Below the pieces are notes generated by a model that was not told the DNA's origin, did no database searches, and worked only from the letters and a program-made list of their open reading frames with translations. Shown here piece after piece: positions 36,251-47,638 of a DNA stretch of 64,000 nucleotides. Each line of letters opens with the position of its first letter. Positions within the stretch are counted from its first letter, which is position 1. The position numbers were made by a program, and so were the translations under genes. Origin of the DNA: Gammaproteobacteria bacterium MFB021 (GTDB lineage: Bacteria > Pseudomonadota > Gammaproteobacteria > Pseudomonadales > Halomonadaceae); assembly GCA_000737985.1 (NCBI GenBank), contig JNVT01000061.1, forward strand, positions 1 through 64,000, written 5' to 3'.

Positions 36251-37183
36251 TCAGAGCAGCGCTTCGCGGCGCGTGAACAGCAGGCGTGCGGCGAGTACCA
36301 GGATCAGCACCGCCCCCTGAGCGCCGATCTGCCAGTCCGGCGAGATATGCATGAAGGCCAGCAGCGACCCCGCCAGCGACAGCGTCAGCGCCCCCAGCAC
36401 CGCGCCGATCGGCGATACCCGGCCGCCGATGAACTCGCCGCCGCCGAGAATCACCCCGGCGATGCTGAGCAGGGTGTAGCTGGAGGCGACGCTGGCCCCG
36501 GACGAGGTGTAGAGCCCCACCAGCGTGAGCCCGGCGAGTACGCCGAAGACCCCGGCGAGACCGTAGGTCAGCGCATAGAGCCCGCTCAGGCGCCAGCCGG
36601 CGCGGGCCACCGAGCGCGAGTTGCCACCCAGGCCGCGCAGCACCGTGCCGATCCCCGAGCGCATGATCAGCAGATGCGCGGCGGCGGCGATCAAAAGCGC
36701 TGCCACCACCGCCATGGGGGCCAGCGGCGGCTTGACCGTCATCAGCGCCCGCAGCCACTCCGGCGAGGTGCCACCGGGGGCGGGCATGATCACCAGCGCC
36801 AGCCCGCCCCAGATGAACGACATGCCCAGGGTGACCACGATCGCCGGCAGCTCGAAGCGGTGGATCAGTGCCCCCAGGGCGGCGTAGGCGAGCACCAGGC
36901 CGGCCAGCGCCAGCCAGCCGAGCCAGGGGTGCTGCACCAGCAGGGTGGAGACGACGCACGCCACCAGGCTGACGAAGGCGCCCACCGAGAGGTCGATGTC
37001 GTTGACCATGATGATCAGCAGCTGGCCGATGGTCGCCAGGGCGATGGGGATGGTCAGGTTGAACAGCAGGTTCAGCCCCAGATAGCTCATCGCCCGCTCC
37101 TGCAGGGCGAAGGTCGCGATCAGCAGCACGCTGAACGAGATGAGCGGCAGCAGCTTGCGCGGCGAGATCGAATGACGGGTCAT
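36251..37183 (-). CDS. Sugar ABC transporter permease (RbsC family), first copy
   Basis: 310 residues, about 10 helices. Family signatures include IGQLLIIMVNDIDLSVGAFVSL (the NDIDLS(V) motif), FELPAIVVTLGMSFIWGGLAL and GGGEFIGGRVSPIGAVLGAL. The start is one base after the ATPase stop, with GGAGAA overlapping the end of that gene. It works with the second permease in a ribose/galactofuranose-type importer. Confidence 0.92.
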   Translation of the reverse strand: MTRHSISPRKLLPLISFSVLLIATFALQERAMSYLGLNLLFNLTIPIALATIGQLLIIMVNDIDLSVGAFVSLVACVVSTLLVQHPWLGWLALAGLVLAYAALGALIHRFELPAIVVTLGMSFIWGGLALVIMPAPGGTSPEWLRALMTVKPPLAPMAVVAALLIAAAAHLLIMRSGIGTVLRGLGGNSRSVARAGWRLSGLYALTYGLAGVFGVLAGLTLVGLYTSSGASVASSYTLLSIAGVILGGGEFIGGRVSPIGAVLGALTLSLAGSLLAFMHISPDWQIGAQGAVLILVLAARLLFTRREALL

Positions 37184-37184
37184 C

Positions 37185-38639
37185 TCAGTTCTCCTGCATC
37201 TCGAACGAGGCGGCCAGGATGCGCTCTTCGCTGATCTCGGCGCCGCTCAGTTCGGCCGAGATCTTGCCGTCGCGGAAGACGAAGACGCGATCGCACTGGC
37301 ATACCTCTTCGGTTTCGGTGGAGTACCACAGGAAAGTCCGGCCGGCGTCGGCCTCGGCGCGGATCAGCGCATAGACCTCCTGCTTGGTGCCGACATCGAC
37401 CCCGCGCATGGGGTCGTCCATCACCACGATGGGGGCGCTCGACGCCAGCGCGCGGGCGAACAGCACCTTCTGCTGGTTGCCGCCGGAGAGCGACGTGATG
37501 GGGTTGCCCAGGTCGTCGCTGCGGATACCGATGCGCTGCTGCCAGTCGTGGCCCAGCGTCGCCTCGGCGTGGCGATCCACCGCACCGCGGCGGGCCCCGG
37601 CCGGCAGCACCGAGAGGCTCAGGTTGCGCAGGATCGACCACAGCGGCAGCACGCCGTCACGGCCGCGGTCGCCGGCGACGAAGGCCATCCGGGGCTGGCG
37701 CGGTGCGCGCCAGCCGGAGGTGCCGGCGAAGTAGAGCCTGGCCAGGGCCTCTGCCTGGCCGTGGCCGGCAAGCCCGGCGAGGCCGACGATCTCGCCACGC
37801 CGCGCGCTGAGCCCGGCGGCGTCTTCGATCACCGTCTCGCCCGAGGCGCCTGCTCCGGCGGTGCTGGCGCCCTCGGCATCCCGGCGCCGGTCGGCGCTCG
37901 GGGCGTGCTGTGCCACATGGCCCATGGCATCGACCAGCGAGTCGCGGTCGAAGTCCTGGCTCGCGCGCTCGGCCACCACGCGGCCGTCCTGCATCACCAC
38001 GATGCGGCTGGCAACGCGGAAGATCTCGCCCAGCATGTGCGAGATGAACACCACCGTGCCGCCCTCGGCGCAGAAGCGCTCGACATAGGCCAGCAGCTGT
38101 TCGGCGATGCCCGCGTCCAGCGACGAGGTGGGTTCGTCGAGGATCACCAGCCGCGCCTGGCCGCCGCGCGGGGCGAAGCCGATGGCGATCTCGATCATCT
38201 GACGCTGGGCGATGGAAAGGGTGTCGACCCGGGCGTCGGTGTCGATGCCGTGGCCGGGAAACACCTGGTCCAGGCTGGCGCGGATCTCGGCGCCGGCGCG
38301 ACGGCGCCAGCCCAGCCCCTTGAGCGTGGGGTGGGCGATGCGCAGGTTCTCGGCCGCGCTCAGGTTGGGGCACAGCGAGAGCTCCTGGAACACCGAGCGG
38401 ATGGCGCTGCCGCGACCGCCGCGGGTCACATGGCTGTCGATCTCGCCGCGGCTCGGCTTGAGCGTGCCGTTGATCAGATTGACCAGGGTCGACTTGCCGG
38501 CGCCGTTGTGGCCCACCAGCCCGACGCACTCGCCGGGGGCCAGGGTGAGGTCGATGCCATCGATCGCCCTGACCGCGCCGAACTGCTTGTGCACCCCGCG
38601 CAGGGCGACCACGGCCTCGACCGGCTGAGACGTGTTCAT
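37185..38639 (-). CDS. Sugar ABC transporter ATP-binding protein (RbsA family)
   Basis: 484 residues with two fused ATPase domains. Domain 1 has Walker [10 protein letters not shown] (about 43-51), a [12 protein letters not shown] signature and Walker [13 protein letters not shown]. Domain 2 has the degenerate Walker A typical of RbsA ([11 protein letters not shown]), an intact [15 protein letters not shown] and [12 protein letters not shown]. The linker between domains (about 245-270) is Ala/Gly rich. Its ATG overlaps the stop of the binding-protein gene. The sugar cannot be named from this subunit. Confidence 0.92.
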   Translation of the reverse strand: MNTSQPVEAVVALRGVHKQFGAVRAIDGIDLTLAPGECVGLVGHNGAGKSTLVNLINGTLKPSRGEIDSHVTRGGRGSAIRSVFQELSLCPNLSAAENLRIAHPTLKGLGWRRRAGAEIRASLDQVFPGHGIDTDARVDTLSIAQRQMIEIAIGFAPRGGQARLVILDEPTSSLDAGIAEQLLAYVERFCAEGGTVVFISHMLGEIFRVASRIVVMQDGRVVAERASQDFDRDSLVDAMGHVAQHAPSADRRRDAEGASTAGAGASGETVIEDAAGLSARRGEIVGLAGLAGHGQAEALARLYFAGTSGWRAPRQPRMAFVAGDRGRDGVLPLWSILRNLSLSVLPAGARRGAVDRHAEATLGHDWQQRIGIRSDDLGNPITSLSGGNQQKVLFARALASSAPIVVMDDPMRGVDVGTKQEVYALIRAEADAGRTFLWYSTETEEVCQCDRVFVFRDGKISAELSGAEISEERILAASFEMQEN

Positions 38640-39838
38640 GGCTGAGTCTCCTCGGCGGCGGATGGGGTCTTGGCCGGGTCCTGGGCCTTGGCGGGGCTCG
38701 GCTCAGGCGCCGAGGCTTGCGTGGCTCGGGCCTGCTGGATCAGGCGCTCGACGTCGGCGCGGGTGAAGATCTGATCGGCCACCGAGCCCTTGGGCGTATG
38801 CGCCAGCACCTCGGAGAGCTCGTCCTGGCGAATGTGGTAGAGCGGTACCGTCAGGTGCTTGGGCACGTCCTCGCCGGCAAGAATGCGCTGGGCCACCCAG
38901 AAGGCGACCACGGCGATACCGGGGGCGTTGGAGATGGCGATGCTCTGGTAGCCGTTTTTGCGGTGCTGTTCGGCCCACCAGGCCAGCTCGTCCTGGGCGT
39001 TGGAGAAGATGATCACCGGCATCTCGCGCTGCGAGGCGCGGAACGCCTGGGCCACCCCGTAGGCCTCACCGCCCTGGTTGAGCACGCCGTCGATGTGCGG
39101 CAGCGAGGGCAGCACCCCGGCCACCGCCTGCTGGGTCACGTCCTGGGCCCAGTCGCCCTCCACCGAGGAGACGATGTGCAGCTTGGGGTAGTGCTCGAGC
39201 TCGTCGACGATGCCCTGGTGCAGGTCGTCATCGACGAAGGTGCCCGGCAGCCCGCGCACCTCGAGCAGGTTGGCGCCGTCGGGGAAGCGCTTGGCCATGT
39301 AGTCGACCTGCTCGCGGCCCCACTCATGGAAGTCGTTGACGATCTTCCAGGCGCAGGGGGCGGTGACGATGCCGTCGAACGAGACCACCACCACGCCGGC
39401 GTCGCACGCCTCCTGCACCGCGCCGTTGAGGGCGGTGGTCGAGGCGGCGTCGATCACGATGGCGTCGTAGCCCTGCAGAATCAGATTCTGAATCTGGGCG
39501 GCCTGGTCGGTGGGCTGGTTCTCGCCGATGGTGAAGGCGTCGGCGGCGGCGACCACGCCGGTCTTGACCGCGGGTGCGGTCTGCGTCTGCCAGGCCGCGA
39601 GCATCTGCTGGCGCCAGGCGTTGCCGGCGTAGTTGTTGGAGAGCGCGATGCGCTTGTCCGCAGTCGAATTCGTGCGCGGCTGGCTTTGGTCTTGGGTCTG
39701 GCCTGCGACCTGAGCAGGGCTCGGGGGCGTGGCCGCTGCCGCGCCGCCGGTATCGGCGTGTGCGGCGAGGGCCGCGGTACTCAGGGCCAGCCCCAGCAGG
39801 CCCGCACGCCAGCGCCGGTTGTCGTTATCAGGGGTCAT
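38636..39838 (-). CDS. Periplasmic sugar-binding protein of the ABC operon (Peripla_BP_4)
   Basis: First gene of the operon. 400 residues with a signal peptide (cleavage near AALAAHADT), a Pro/Gln/Ser-rich linker (about 29-58), then a LacI-like periplasmic binding fold: [38 protein letters not shown] and [16 protein letters not shown]. The tail (from about 367) is an unusual Ala/Pro/Glu/Gln-rich stretch after the binding fold. Start ATG 39838 has GGGAG upstream; the longer frame runs into the promoter region. The divergent two-component genes may control it. Confidence 0.88.
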   Translation of the reverse strand: MTPDNDNRRWRAGLLGLALSTAALAAHADTGGAAAATPPSPAQVAGQTQDQSQPRTNSTADKRIALSNNYAGNAWRQQMLAAWQTQTAPAVKTGVVAAADAFTIGENQPTDQAAQIQNLILQGYDAIVIDAASTTALNGAVQEACDAGVVVVSFDGIVTAPCAWKIVNDFHEWGREQVDYMAKRFPDGANLLEVRGLPGTFVDDDLHQGIVDELEHYPKLHIVSSVEGDWAQDVTQQAVAGVLPSLPHIDGVLNQGGEAYGVAQAFRASQREMPVIIFSNAQDELAWWAEQHRKNGYQSIAISNAPGIAVVAFWVAQRILAGEDVPKHLTVPLYHIRQDELSEVLAHTPKGSVADQIFTRADVERLIQQARATQASAPEPSPAKAQDPAKTPSAAEETQP

Positions 39839-40051
39839 GCTCGGCTCCCATCTCTCCTGCCGCTTGCCGGTGCGATCGGGTCGTACTGGCGGGCGGACAT
39901 CGCCCTCTGGTGGGGCGTGGTATCGGACGCGTGTCCAGGGAGGACCATGGTTGGGCGTGGCGGTCTGGGGTGTAAAGGCGGCCCCCCGCACAAATGCTGC
40001 GGGTTCCCGCAATTTCGACCTCAACTTAAGGATGAGGGGAAGGCGTCAGGG

Positions 40052-40061
40052 ATAGCGCTAT
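40052..40061. promoter_or_regulatory. AGCGCTAT boxes in the divergent ABC / two-component control region
   Basis: A perfect palindrome ATAGCGCTAT occurs at 40052-40061. Related boxes are AAGCGCTATC (40117-40126) and TATAGCGC (40149-40156). Three occurrences in about 105 bp between the divergent sugar-binding-protein and sensor-kinase genes suggest an operator, possibly for the adjacent NarL-type regulator. The rest of this 376-bp gap holds repeat copy E and no gene. Confidence 0.35.
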
Positions 40062-40161
40062 GCTGGTCGCCCCGGCGCCCGGTTGGCGCCTGACTTTGGC
40101 CCGCGCCAGTGTGCGCAAGCGCTATCATCAGGCAGGCCGAGCGCTCCCTATAGCGCGTTCC

Positions 40162-40200
40162 AGGGTTTGTACGAAAAGTCAGCGAGCGCGGGCAAGACAG
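40162..40200. repeat. Dispersed repeat, copy E (half element, inverted)
   Basis: Starts AGGGTTTGTACGAAAAGTC and runs to GGCAAGACAG. Its reverse complement matches the right end of copy B (3957-3996) with only a few differences, and of copy A. Only one half is present, so it cannot form the full hairpin. It ends two bases before the GAGGAG Shine-Dalgarno of the sensor-kinase gene. Confidence 0.8.
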
Positions 40201-40214
40201 TTGAGGAGTTCGGT

Positions 40215-41459
40215 GTGAGCGAGACGATGAGCGCTCGGCCCATGACGGAGACACTGCACGGCGAGACCGCGGCGGCGCGCGAGGCCGAGGTCACGGCGCT
40301 GCTGCTGCGGCTTCCCGCACTGCTGGGTGAGGCAAGCGATATCCAGGCCGCACTCGACCGGGTAGCCGAGGCGCTGACGCCGCTGCTGCCGTTCACCCAT
40401 GCCGATGTCTGCCTCCACGATGGGCCCGAGTGGTCGGTGAGCTATGAAGTGGGGATCAGCACCCACTGGTCGGCGCGGCGCACCCGGCTCGACTGCTCGC
40501 CGATCCGCTCGGTCCTTGATGGTTCGCTGCCGCTGATGGTCAGCGCCAACGCGCTGCTCGACCCGCGCCAGATCTTCGCCGGCGCCTGCTGCGAGCCGAT
40601 CTTCGCCCATCAGCTGCGCAGCCGGGTGCACGTAGCGCTGCGCAGCGCTGGCCAGGTGATCGGCGCGCTGAGCGTCTCGCACCGCGAGGCCGACCATTTC
40701 GATGCCGAAGACGTCGCCCTGATCCAGCGTCTGGCGGCACCGCTGGCGCCGGTGCTCCACGCCCTGCATGGTGCCGCCGAGCTGCGCCAGCAGGCCCATG
40801 GCCGCAGCCAGACCCAGGCCAGCGAGGAGTGGCTGCGTCAGGGCTCGCTGCAGCTGACCCAGGCGCTGGAGCAGGCGCGTCAGCGCATCGGCATGGATCT
40901 GCACGACCAGACCCTGGCCGACCTGACCCGGCTGCTGCGCGAGCTGGAGGGCGCGGGGCCGCCGCCCAGCCGCGAGGCGCTGGCGCAGGCGCTGGCCCAG
41001 AGCATCGACGATCTGCGCTGCATCATCGACCGCACCGCGCCCAAGCTGCTCGATCTGTTCGGCTTCCACCATGCGGTGCGCGATCACCTGGAGCGTGCCA
41101 CCGAGGGCGAGCGCATCCAGATTCTGGTCGAGGACCTCACCGCGGGGGCGCCGGACCGGCTGCCGGGGGAGACCCGCACTGCGCTCTATCGGATCGTCCA
41201 GGAGGCAATCAACAACGCCGCGCGACACGCGCGCGCCGAGCGTATCGAGGTGCGCGTGACGCTGGCGCCGGAGAATACCCTGTGCATCAGCGTGGACGAC
41301 GATGGCCAGGGGCTCGCCCATGCCGGTACGCGCCAGTCCGGGATGATCCACATGCGCACTCGGGCGCGGCTGATCGGCGCTACCCTGGATATCTTCGAGC
41401 ACGTCGGCACCCGGGTCGCAGTGCGGTTGGCGCTACCGCCGGCGGAGGCCGCGGCGTGA
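40215..41459 (+). CDS. GAF-domain sensor histidine kinase (NarX-like, HisKA_3)
   Basis: 414 residues and no membrane segment, so the kinase is cytoplasmic. A GAF sensor domain spans about 40-190 (with the CC pair 125-126), a dimerisation and phosphoacceptor helix has GMDLHDQTLADL with H230, and a HATPase_c domain has LYRIVQEAINNAARHA and VDDDGQGLA. The GTG at 40215 lies six bases after GAGGAG; an ATG at 40227 is the alternative. Its stop overlaps the response-regulator start (GTGA), giving a coupled pair. The signal is unknown. Confidence 0.88.
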   Translation: MSETMSARPMTETLHGETAAAREAEVTALLLRLPALLGEASDIQAALDRVAEALTPLLPFTHADVCLHDGPEWSVSYEVGISTHWSARRTRLDCSPIRSVLDGSLPLMVSANALLDPRQIFAGACCEPIFAHQLRSRVHVALRSAGQVIGALSVSHREADHFDAEDVALIQRLAAPLAPVLHALHGAAELRQQAHGRSQTQASEEWLRQGSLQLTQALEQARQRIGMDLHDQTLADLTRLLRELEGAGPPPSREALAQALAQSIDDLRCIIDRTAPKLLDLFGFHHAVRDHLERATEGERIQILVEDLTAGAPDRLPGETRTALYRIVQEAINNAARHARAERIEVRVTLAPENTLCISVDDDGQGLAHAGTRQSGMIHMRTRARLIGATLDIFEHVGTRVAVRLALPPAEAAA

Positions 41460-42217
41460 AGATCCTGGTGGTGGAGGATGATCAGTTCCACGCCTCCTTC
41501 CTGCAGGGAGTGATCGCCGAGGCGCTGCCGGAGGTGACCGAGACGCTGCACGTCCAGGACGGGCTGCAGGGCGAAGCGGCGGCGCGCGCCGGACGCTTCG
41601 AGGCGGTGGTGATGGACCTGCAGATGGCACGGCGCAACGGCATCGAGGCGGCGCGGACCATCTGGCACGAGCGCCCGCGCACCCGCATCCTGTTCTGGTC
41701 CAACTACTCCGACGAGGCCTACCTGCGCGGGGTCGCCGACATCGTGCCGGCCCACAGCGCCTACGGCTACGTGCTCAAGACCGCCAGCCGCGAACGCCTC
41801 AAGCTGGTGCTGCGGGCGGTGTTGCTGGAAGGGCAGGTGATGATGGATCGCGAGATCCAGCGGCTGCGCCGGCGCAATGCTTCGCCACGCCACTCGCTCA
41901 GCCAGAGCGAGTATGCGGTGCTGCTGGATCTCGCCCTGGGGCTGCAGGACCGGCTGATCGCCGAGCGTCAGGGGCTGTCGCTGCGCACGGTGCAGAACCG
42001 CCTGCTGACGCTCTACGACAAGCTCGGGGTCAACGGCGAGGAGCAGGCGCTGCCGGGGCTCAACAAGCGCGTGCGCGCGCTGTCGCGGGCGATCTCCACG
42101 CGCACGCTCAATCTGGAGATGCTGGAGACCGCCCAGCACGATCTCGAGTGCTGGCTGGCCGCGCGGCCTGCCGACGAAAAAGCCCCGCCGACCCAGCGGG
42201 GCGACGGGGCTCTGTAG
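41456..42217 (+). CDS. NarL/FixJ-type response regulator
   Basis: 253 residues. The receiver domain has acidic D8/D9, phosphoacceptor D54 (VVMDLQM), and a conserved Lys in GYVLKTAS. The C-terminal LuxR-type HTH is ALGLQDRLIAERQGLSLRTVQNRLLTLYDKLGV-like, spanning about 160-195. After it comes a tail of about 55 residues whose last codons double as the terminator of the convergent acnA gene. The GTG start overlaps the kinase stop. Likely targets are the divergent sugar ABC operon and itself (inference). Confidence 0.88.
   Translation: MKILVVEDDQFHASFLQGVIAEALPEVTETLHVQDGLQGEAAARAGRFEAVVMDLQMARRNGIEAARTIWHERPRTRILFWSNYSDEAYLRGVADIVPAHSAYGYVLKTASRERLKLVLRAVLLEGQVMMDREIQRLRRRNASPRHSLSQSEYAVLLDLALGLQDRLIAERQGLSLRTVQNRLLTLYDKLGVNGEEQALPGLNKRVRALSRAISTRTLNLEMLETAQHDLECWLAARPADEKAPPTQRGDGAL
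42176..42202 (-). terminator. acnA terminator embedded in the response-regulator 3' end
   Basis: Read leftward: GCCCCGC (42202-42196), 7-nt loop, GCGGGGC (42188-42182), then TTTTT. It works for acnA on the minus strand, and on the plus strand these bases encode the end of the response regulator (DEKAPPTQRG). Confidence 0.75.
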
Positions 42218-42232
42218 CGGGCTGCCAGTGTC

Positions 42233-44995
42233 TTACAGCATGCTGCGCAGCACGTAGTGGAGAATGCCGCCGTGGCGGTAGTACTCCAGCTCGTTGGCGG
42301 TATCGATACGGCACAGGGCGTCGATCTTCTTCTCGCCCTTGTCGCTCTTGATGGTCACCTTGACGCTGCCGCCCGGGGTCAGGTCCGCGAGGCCCTCGAC
42401 GGAGACGGTCTCGTCACCGGTCAGACCCAGCGATTCGCGGCTCTCGCCCTCCGGGAACTGCAGCGGCAGCACGCCCATACCGATCAGGTTGGAGCGGTGG
42501 ATACGCTCGTAGGACTCGGTGATGACCGCGCGCACGCCGAGCAGACGCGTGCCCTTGGCGGCCCAGTCCCGCGACGAGCCGGTGCCGTACTCCTTGCCAG
42601 CGATCACCACCAGCGGGGTGGCGTCCTCGGCGTACTTCATCGCCGCGTCGTAGATCGACATCTGTTCGCCGCTGGGCACGTGGCGGGTATAGCCACCCTC
42701 GACGTCGTCGAGCATCTCGTTGCGAATGCGCACGTTGGCGAAGGTGCCGCGCATCATCACTTCGTGGTTACCCCGGCGCGAGCCGTAGGAGTTGAAGTCC
42801 TTCACCGCCACCCCGTGCTCCTGCAGGTACTTGCCGGCGGGGCTGTCGGGCTTGATCGAGCCGGCGGGCGAGATGTGGTCGGTGGTCACCGAGTCGCCCA
42901 GCTTGGCCAGGATGCGGGCCTCCTGGATGTCCTCGACTGGCTTGGGCTCCTTGTCCATGTCCTCGAAGAACGGCGGATGCTGGATGTAGGTGGAGTCCTT
43001 GGACCAGGCGTAGACTTCGCTCTCCGGCACCTCGATCGACTGCCAGGTCGCGTCGCCGTCGAACACCTCGGCGTACTCCTTGCGGTACATCTCGGTCTTG
43101 ACCTTCTCTACCGCTTCGGCGATCTCGGCCTGGGAGGGCCAGATATCCTTGAGGTAGACGTCATTGCCGTCCTGATCCTGGCCCAGGGGCTCTTGCGACA
43201 GATCCTTGCGCACGTTGCCGGCCAGGGCGTAGGCAACGACCAGGGGCGGCGAAGCGAGCCAGTTGGTCTTGACCAGCGGGTGCACGCGGCCCTCGAAGTT
43301 ACGGTTACCCGAGAGCACCGACGCCACGGTGAGATCGCCTTCGTTGACCGCCTTTTCGATCGGCTCGGGCAGCGGCCCGGAGTTGCCGATACAGGTGGTG
43401 CAGCCGTAGCCCACCAGATTGAAGCCGAGGGCGTCGAGGTCCTTCTGCACGCCGCCTGCGGCCAGGTAGTCGGTGACCACCTTGGAGCCCGGCGCCAGCG
43501 AGGTCTTGACCCACGGCTTGGTGGTCAGCCCCTTCGCCTTGGCCTTCCGCGCCAGCAGGCCGGCGGCCATCATCACGCTGGGGTTGGAGGTGTTGGTGCA
43601 GGAGGTGATCGCGGCGATCACCACGGCGCCATGGTTGAGCGAGAAGGTCTCGTCGTCGTAGGTCACATCCTGACTGTCGCCGGTGCGGTAATCCGCGCCG
43701 CTGGTGTAGGCCTCGCCGTCGGCGGGTGGGGCGCCGATGGCGGTATCACCGCCTTCGCCGGTCCATTTGGCTTTCTCTTCGTGGGAGGCATCCGGCTGCT
43801 CGCCACCCATCAGCGACTCGAAGGTCGCCTTCATGTCGGAGAGCGCAACCCGGTCCTGCGGGCGCTTGGGGCCGGCCAGCGAGGCTTCGACCTCACCCAT
43901 GTCCAGGTGCAGGGTGTCGGTGAAGGTGGGCTCGGCGCCGGCTTCACGCCACAGCCCCTGGGCCTGGGTGTAAGCCTTCACCAGTTCGATCTGATCTTCG
44001 TCGCGGCCGGTCAGACGCAGATAGTTGAGCGTCTCGTCGTCGACCGGGAAGAAGCCGCAGGTGGCGCCATATTCGGGCGCCATGTTGGCGATGGTGGCGC
44101 GATCGGCCAGCGGCAGATCCTTGAGACCGTCGCCGTAGAACTCGACGAACTTGCCCACGACCCCCTTCTTGCGCAGCATCTGGGTCACCGTCAGCACCAG
44201 GTCAGTGGCGGTGATCCCCTCCTTGAGCTTGCCGGTCAGCTTGAAGCCGACCACCTCGGGGATCAGCATCGATACCGGCTGGCCGAGCATCGCCGCTTCG
44301 GCCTCGATGCCGCCAACGCCCCAGCCGAGGATGCCCAGGCCGTTGATCATGGTGGTGTGGGAGTCGGTACCCACCAGGGTGTCGGGGAAGGCATAGGTCT
44401 TGCCGTCGACCTCCTTGGTCCACACCGTCTTGCCCAGATACTCCAGGTTGACCTGGTGGCAGATGCCGGTGCCCGGCGGCACCACGCGGAAATTGTCGAA
44501 GGCGTTCTGGCCCCAGCGCAGGAACTCATAGCGCTCCTGGTTACGCTCCATCTCGATGGCGACGTTGTCCTTGAACGCTGACTGATCACCGAAGTGATCG
44601 ACCATCACCGAGTGGTCGATGACCAGATCCACCGGCGACAGCGGGTTGATACGCTCGGCCTTGGCGCCGAGCTTCTTGACCGCGTCGCGCATGGCGGCGA
44701 GATCGACCACGCCGGGCACGCCGGTGAAGTCCTGCATCAGCACGCGGGCGGGGCGGTAGCCGATCTCGCGGGTCGACTTGCCCGTTTTCAGCCACTCGGC
44801 GAGGGCGACGATGTCCTCATCGGCGACGCTCTCGTCGTCGGCATAACGCAGCTGGTTCTCGAGCAGCACCTTGAGCGTCATCGGCAGCTTGTCGATGTTG
44901 CCGAGGCTCTCCGCCGCCTTGGGCAGGCTGTAGTAGTGGAAGGTCTTGCCGTTGACGTCGAGCGACGTCAGCGTCTGGCCGGGGGCGTTAGACAT
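42233..44995 (-). CDS. acnA: Aconitate hydratase A
   Basis: Citrate/isocitrate isomerase of the TCA cycle, [4Fe-4S] enzyme. The 920 residues are of the AcnA/IRP1 type, with [15 protein letters not shown], the cluster-binding cysteines in [12 protein letters not shown] and in [12 protein letters not shown], and C-terminal [11 protein letters not shown] with the substrate-binding RS. The gene is convergent with the response regulator. The 389-bp upstream region holds a TTGTCGACAA palindrome and a 17-bp tandem repeat. Confidence 0.97.
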   Translation of the reverse strand: MSNAPGQTLTSLDVNGKTFHYYSLPKAAESLGNIDKLPMTLKVLLENQLRYADDESVADEDIVALAEWLKTGKSTREIGYRPARVLMQDFTGVPGVVDLAAMRDAVKKLGAKAERINPLSPVDLVIDHSVMVDHFGDQSAFKDNVAIEMERNQERYEFLRWGQNAFDNFRVVPPGTGICHQVNLEYLGKTVWTKEVDGKTYAFPDTLVGTDSHTTMINGLGILGWGVGGIEAEAAMLGQPVSMLIPEVVGFKLTGKLKEGITATDLVLTVTQMLRKKGVVGKFVEFYGDGLKDLPLADRATIANMAPEYGATCGFFPVDDETLNYLRLTGRDEDQIELVKAYTQAQGLWREAGAEPTFTDTLHLDMGEVEASLAGPKRPQDRVALSDMKATFESLMGGEQPDASHEEKAKWTGEGGDTAIGAPPADGEAYTSGADYRTGDSQDVTYDDETFSLNHGAVVIAAITSCTNTSNPSVMMAAGLLARKAKAKGLTTKPWVKTSLAPGSKVVTDYLAAGGVQKDLDALGFNLVGYGCTTCIGNSGPLPEPIEKAVNEGDLTVASVLSGNRNFEGRVHPLVKTNWLASPPLVVAYALAGNVRKDLSQEPLGQDQDGNDVYLKDIWPSQAEIAEAVEKVKTEMYRKEYAEVFDGDATWQSIEVPESEVYAWSKDSTYIQHPPFFEDMDKEPKPVEDIQEARILAKLGDSVTTDHISPAGSIKPDSPAGKYLQEHGVAVKDFNSYGSRRGNHEVMMRGTFANVRIRNEMLDDVEGGYTRHVPSGEQMSIYDAAMKYAEDATPLVVIAGKEYGTGSSRDWAAKGTRLLGVRAVITESYERIHRSNLIGMGVLPLQFPEGESRESLGLTGDETVSVEGLADLTPGGSVKVTIKSDKGEKKIDALCRIDTANELEYYRHGGILHYVLRSML

Positions 44996-45187
44996 GGATC
45001 ATCCTCCTCATTGGGCGGCGCGGCCTTGGATCTTTCAGTGGCTGCCGGTCCGGTTCCTTAGCGACGGTCCGACGGCATCGAGGCCGTCGGGGGGCTCCTG
45101 GCTGGCGGCCGTCTTGGCGGCGCGCTCTATACATTTTCCAATCTTTGCGTGGGGTCGTTTCTGCGACATGACGCGGTCGATATAAAG

Positions 45188-45197
45188 TTGTCGACAA
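45188..45197. promoter_or_regulatory. Palindrome TTGTCGACAA upstream of acnA
   Basis: A perfect 10-bp palindrome about 190 bp upstream of acnA and 190 bp upstream of the divergent zinc protein gene. The TTGTC-GACAA form is typical of FCD-type GntR operators (for example the methylcitrate regulator PrpR). The link to acnA is inference. Confidence 0.35.
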
Positions 45198-45222
45198 TAA
45201 GCATGGGCGCCATGGCATCTCT

Positions 45223-45256
45223 TTTCAATCCCGCGCGCCTTTCAATCCCGCGCACC
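45223..45256. repeat. 17-bp tandem duplication upstream of acnA
   Basis: TTTCAATCCCGCGCGCC (45223-45239) is followed directly by TTTCAATCCCGCGCACC (45240-45256), one mismatch in 17. The rest of the 392-bp intergenic region shows no gene. Confidence 0.85.
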
Positions 45257-45387
45257 TGACGAGCATCTGCGCGGCGAAGGCGATGGGTCTTGAAAGTCAC
45301 GCTTGCCGACACCAGTTCAAGCTTAGCTCAGCTCAGCGACGATGCAGCCAGTGACGATAATCTCGATGGCGAAGCCGGGGAGACGTG

Positions 45388-45594
45388 ATGGCATATGAAG
45401 CGCTACGCGAATGGCCGGTGCACTGCCCCTACTGCGATGCGCCATTCACGCTGCTGCTCGACTTGAGCGCTGGTGGCCACGTGACTTGGGAAGACTGCGC
45501 GGTGTGCTGCCAGCCGATCCAGCTGCGCATCGAGGTCGATACCGAGGGCGAACTGGAAGCCGTGACGTTGGCCACCGACGATGATGTGCTGTAG
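45388..45594 (+). CDS. CPXCG motif-containing small zinc-binding protein
   Basis: 68 residues with two cysteine pairs: HCPYC (about 13-16) and CAVCCQP (about 37-42). The shape matches the CPXCG family of small cysteine-rich proteins, which probably bind zinc; the function is unknown. GGGGAG lies five bases before ATG 45388; the in-frame GTG one codon earlier is too close to it. It lies upstream of the OxyR-type control region of the peroxiredoxin but ends before it. Confidence 0.85.
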   Translation: MAYEALREWPVHCPYCDAPFTLLLDLSAGGHVTWEDCAVCCQPIQLRIEVDTEGELEAVTLATDDDVL

Positions 45595-45648
45595 TTGGAT
45601 GTTAGGTGGCGGCGGCCGGCAATGCAGGTCGCCGAGGCCACATGATCG

Positions 45649-45685
45649 ATAGTGATTGCCTATATCTCTGATTGCGGCAATTAAA
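45649..45685 (+). promoter_or_regulatory. OxyR-type binding site
   Basis: The tetranucleotide array reads ATAG (45649-45652), 7 bp, CTAT (45660-45663), 7 bp, ATTG (45671-45674), 7 bp, TAAA (45682-45685). This is the four-contact spacing known for OxyR; the first half matches the consensus exactly. It ends at the -35 of the peroxiredoxin promoter, the arrangement of OxyR-activated genes. Confidence 0.68.
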
Positions 45686-45715
45686 TTGGAGCATCAAGGA
45701 GTAAATCGTTAGTCT
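45686..45715 (+). promoter_or_regulatory. Promoter of the peroxiredoxin gene
   Basis: TTGGAG (45686-45691), 18-bp spacer, TAGTCT (45710-45715). The -10 is poor, which fits a promoter that needs activation by OxyR bound just upstream. Confidence 0.5.
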
Positions 45716-45766
45716 AATCCGCTTCGATTTCTCGACGCTCAACCCACGCTACGACAGGAGAAGCCC

Positions 45767-47505
<1,739 letters not shown>

Positions 47506-47539
47506 TGTCCATCCCGCGCACGGCGCGGCGATAAATGAC

Positions 47540-47567
47540 AAGCGGCCCGGCATCTGCCGGGCCGCTT
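47540..47567. terminator. Bidirectional hairpin between trxB and slyX
   Basis: A 13-bp perfect stem AAGCGGCCCGGCA / TGCCGGGCCGCTT with a 2-nt loop (so the top pair probably opens), between two convergent genes. T-rich ends are short (TT), so termination is probably moderate. Confidence 0.65.
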
Positions 47568-47638
47568 GCGTTAGATAGGGCGTCTCGTCGAGTGTCGACC
47601 GCGGCGAGTGCAGATAGACGCCCGCATGGCCGCTGGGC

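Noticed and set aside
42257-44581. 774-residue open frame opposite acnA
   Set aside because: Shadow of acnA with no motif and no ribosome-binding site.
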